DNA from: Bacteroides sp.
GTDB lineage: Bacteria > Bacteroidota > Bacteroidia > Bacteroidales > Bacteroidaceae
Direction of reading: 5' to 3'
DNA length: 64,000 bases
Assembly: GCF_030151085.1 (NCBI RefSeq)
Contig: NZ_JASLER010000080.1
Location: 1 to 64,000 of the forward strand
In this document: positions 62,931-64,000 of the stretch, piece by piece
Position numbering within the stretch: the first letter of the stretch is position 1
How the letters are laid out: each line of letters begins with the position of its first letter
Notes under the pieces: generated by a model
Told to the model about the DNA's origin: nothing
Databases searched by the model: none
Seen by the model: the letters and a program-made list of their open reading frames with translations, nothing else
Made by a program: the position numbers and the translations under genes

Positions 62931-64000
62931 TTACTTAGGCGCTTTCCTGTACAGATAGAATGCGATAAATGCGTAAAGTACATTAGGAATCCACATAGCT
63001 ATCATAGGAGGCATATTGCCGGTAACAGCAAAAGTAGATGCAATCGTTTGGAAAAGAATATACGAGAAACTAAGTGCCAAGCCGATGCCAAGATGAAGTC
63101 CCATTCCTCCTTTGGTTTTCTTGGATGATAAAGAAACGCCAATTATCGTCAAGATAAAGGAGGCAAACGACATAGCTATACGTTTATGATACTCAATTTC
63201 AAACTCCTTGATATTGGCAAATCCTCGTTGCCTTTGCCGGTCGATATATTCACTCAATTGAGGACTGGTCAACATTTCTTGCTGGTTTTTCATTATTAGA
63301 AAATCCGCTGGCTCCATAAAGAGTGTCGTATCAATCCGATCACCTTTCGTAATGCTTTCTTTCATTCCATCCATCTCACGTATCATATAATCTTTGATGG
63401 TCCACTTATGAACTGCTGTAGTATCGTATGTAATGGAACGTGCTGTAAGATGGGAAATTAATTGCTTGTCCTTGAACTTATCCAAAGAAAAACGATATCC
63501 GGTTTTGCTGTAGTCTTCAAAACGCTCAATATAGGCAATTACACCCGAGTCTACTTCTAACTGAATATTACGTGCTGTATTTTGCTTACGCTGCTTGTAA
63601 TATTTATCTTCGAAATTAATACGTGTTACACTGCCTTTTGGTATGATATAAGAGCCCAAACAGAAGGTGACAATGGCAATTACTGCTGCTGATACCATAT
63701 ATGGACGTAGCATTCGCTTGAAGCTCATACCCGTGGAGAACATGGCTATGATTTCCGAATTCTCCGCTAGTTTGGAAGTAAAGAAAATAACCGCAATAAA
63801 TACGAATAGTGGGCTGAACAAATTGGCGAAATAGGGAATGAAGTTCAGGTAATAATCAAAAACAATGGCTTTCCATGGCGCATCGTGCGACATAAAACGG
63901 TCCATCTTTTCATTAAAGTCGAATACAACCGCAATAGAAATAATCAAAGCGATTGCAAAAACATACGTTCCCAGGAACTTTTTAATGATGTACCAGTCCA
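62931..64000 (-). CDS. LptF/LptG-family permease (5' end beyond the window)
   Basis: The visible 356 residues lack the start, which lies beyond base 64000; the frame continues upstream as DWYIIKKFLGTYVFAIAL. Three membrane helices, a periplasmic domain of about 130 residues, then three more helices with SLSSKKTKGGMGLHLGIGLALSFSYILFQ are the YjgP/YjgQ layout. These permeases pull lipopolysaccharide from the inner membrane with LptB. I cannot tell LptF from LptG. Confidence 0.88.
   Translation of the reverse strand, partial: DWYIIKKFLGTYVFAIALIISIAVVFDFNEKMDRFMSHDAPWKAIVFDYYLNFIPYFANLFSPLFVFIAVIFFTSKLAENSEIIAMFSTGMSFKRMLRPYMVSAAVIAIVTFCLGSYIIPKGSVTRINFEDKYYKQRKQNTARNIQLEVDSGVIAYIERFEDYSKTGYRFSLDKFKDKQLISHLTARSITYDTTAVHKWTIKDYMIREMDGMKESITKGDRIDTTLFMEPADFLIMKNQQEMLTSPQLSEYIDRQRQRGFANIKEFEIEYHKRIAMSFASFILTIIGVSLSSKKTKGGMGLHLGIGLALSFSYILFQTIASTFAVTGNMPPMIAMWIPNVLYAFIAFYLYRKAPK

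Overview
The window is a stretch of ordinary chromosome from a Bacteroides species (Bacteroidota). The evidence is the atp gene order with a small extra gene before atpB, the pairing of pyrB with pyrI, an RprXY-type two-component pair, TonB-type and PorT-like barrels, a fimbrillin-like lipoprotein, and promoters of the Bacteroidota -33 TTTG / -7 TAnnTTTG type. Two tRNA genes show that promoter with the right 19-20 bp spacing. I see no prophage, insertion sequence, CRISPR array or rRNA, and I cannot name the species.

Layout. 1-5605: F1Fo ATP synthase genes (end of an upstream gene, atpB, E, F, H, A, G). 5713-8023: PIF1-like helicase behind a 29-codon ORF. 8076-12871 (minus): RmlD-like reductase, two envelope proteins, RprY and RprX. 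13053-16615: TonB-receptor-like barrel and a TlpA-like thioredoxin protein. 16635-22753: a sigma-54 activator and kinase divergent from an FtsX-type ABC exporter, with a visible -24/-12 promoter and a pair of enhancer-like sites. 22885-28864: fhs, glyA, a PorT-like barrel, a flavin reductase, pyrI and pyrB. 29477-36682: PBP1A, a short FolK-like protein, kdsB, an M16 homologue without the zinc motif, a MORN protein and prs. 36807-43504: a 1446-residue double sensor kinase, its response regulator and an AbgT transporter. 43510-49198: fimbrillin-like lipoprotein, tRNA-Arg, tRNA-Lys, a YycJ-like hydrolase, a POT-like transporter, a Crp/Fnr regulator and a HAD phosphatase. 49314-53487: uronate genes uxaC, a LacI-type regulator and uxaB. 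53927-60760: FHA protein, HU/SPOR protein, Gfo/Idh oxidoreductase, rfbC, ugd, DUF4738-type lipoprotein and a DEAD-box helicase. 60822-64000: serB, a thioredoxin-like protein without CxxC, and the start-truncated LptF/LptG permease.

The most unusual signal lies between the genes. Six intergenic regions carry short arrays with the same 22-bp period (two helical turns) but a different consensus at each site: 11242-11324, 15191-15280, 28967-29124, 41168-41255, 47483-47560 and 53631-53860. Units are contiguous and often palindromic, and in three places they are arranged head to head so that they form long inverted repeats, including a perfect 36-bp pair between pyrB and the PBP1A gene. Both kinase-first two-component gene pairs have a four-unit array between kinase and regulator. 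The arms repeat exactly while the bases between them vary, as expected of protein-binding half-sites on one helix face or of serial RNA hairpins. I know of no description of this as one family, though I could not search for one.

Other points of interest are the complete sigma-54 control region, the kinase that looks like two lipoprotein-sensor kinases joined in frame, two candidate small RNAs, two possibly leaderless genes, and shared short tags at gene ends.
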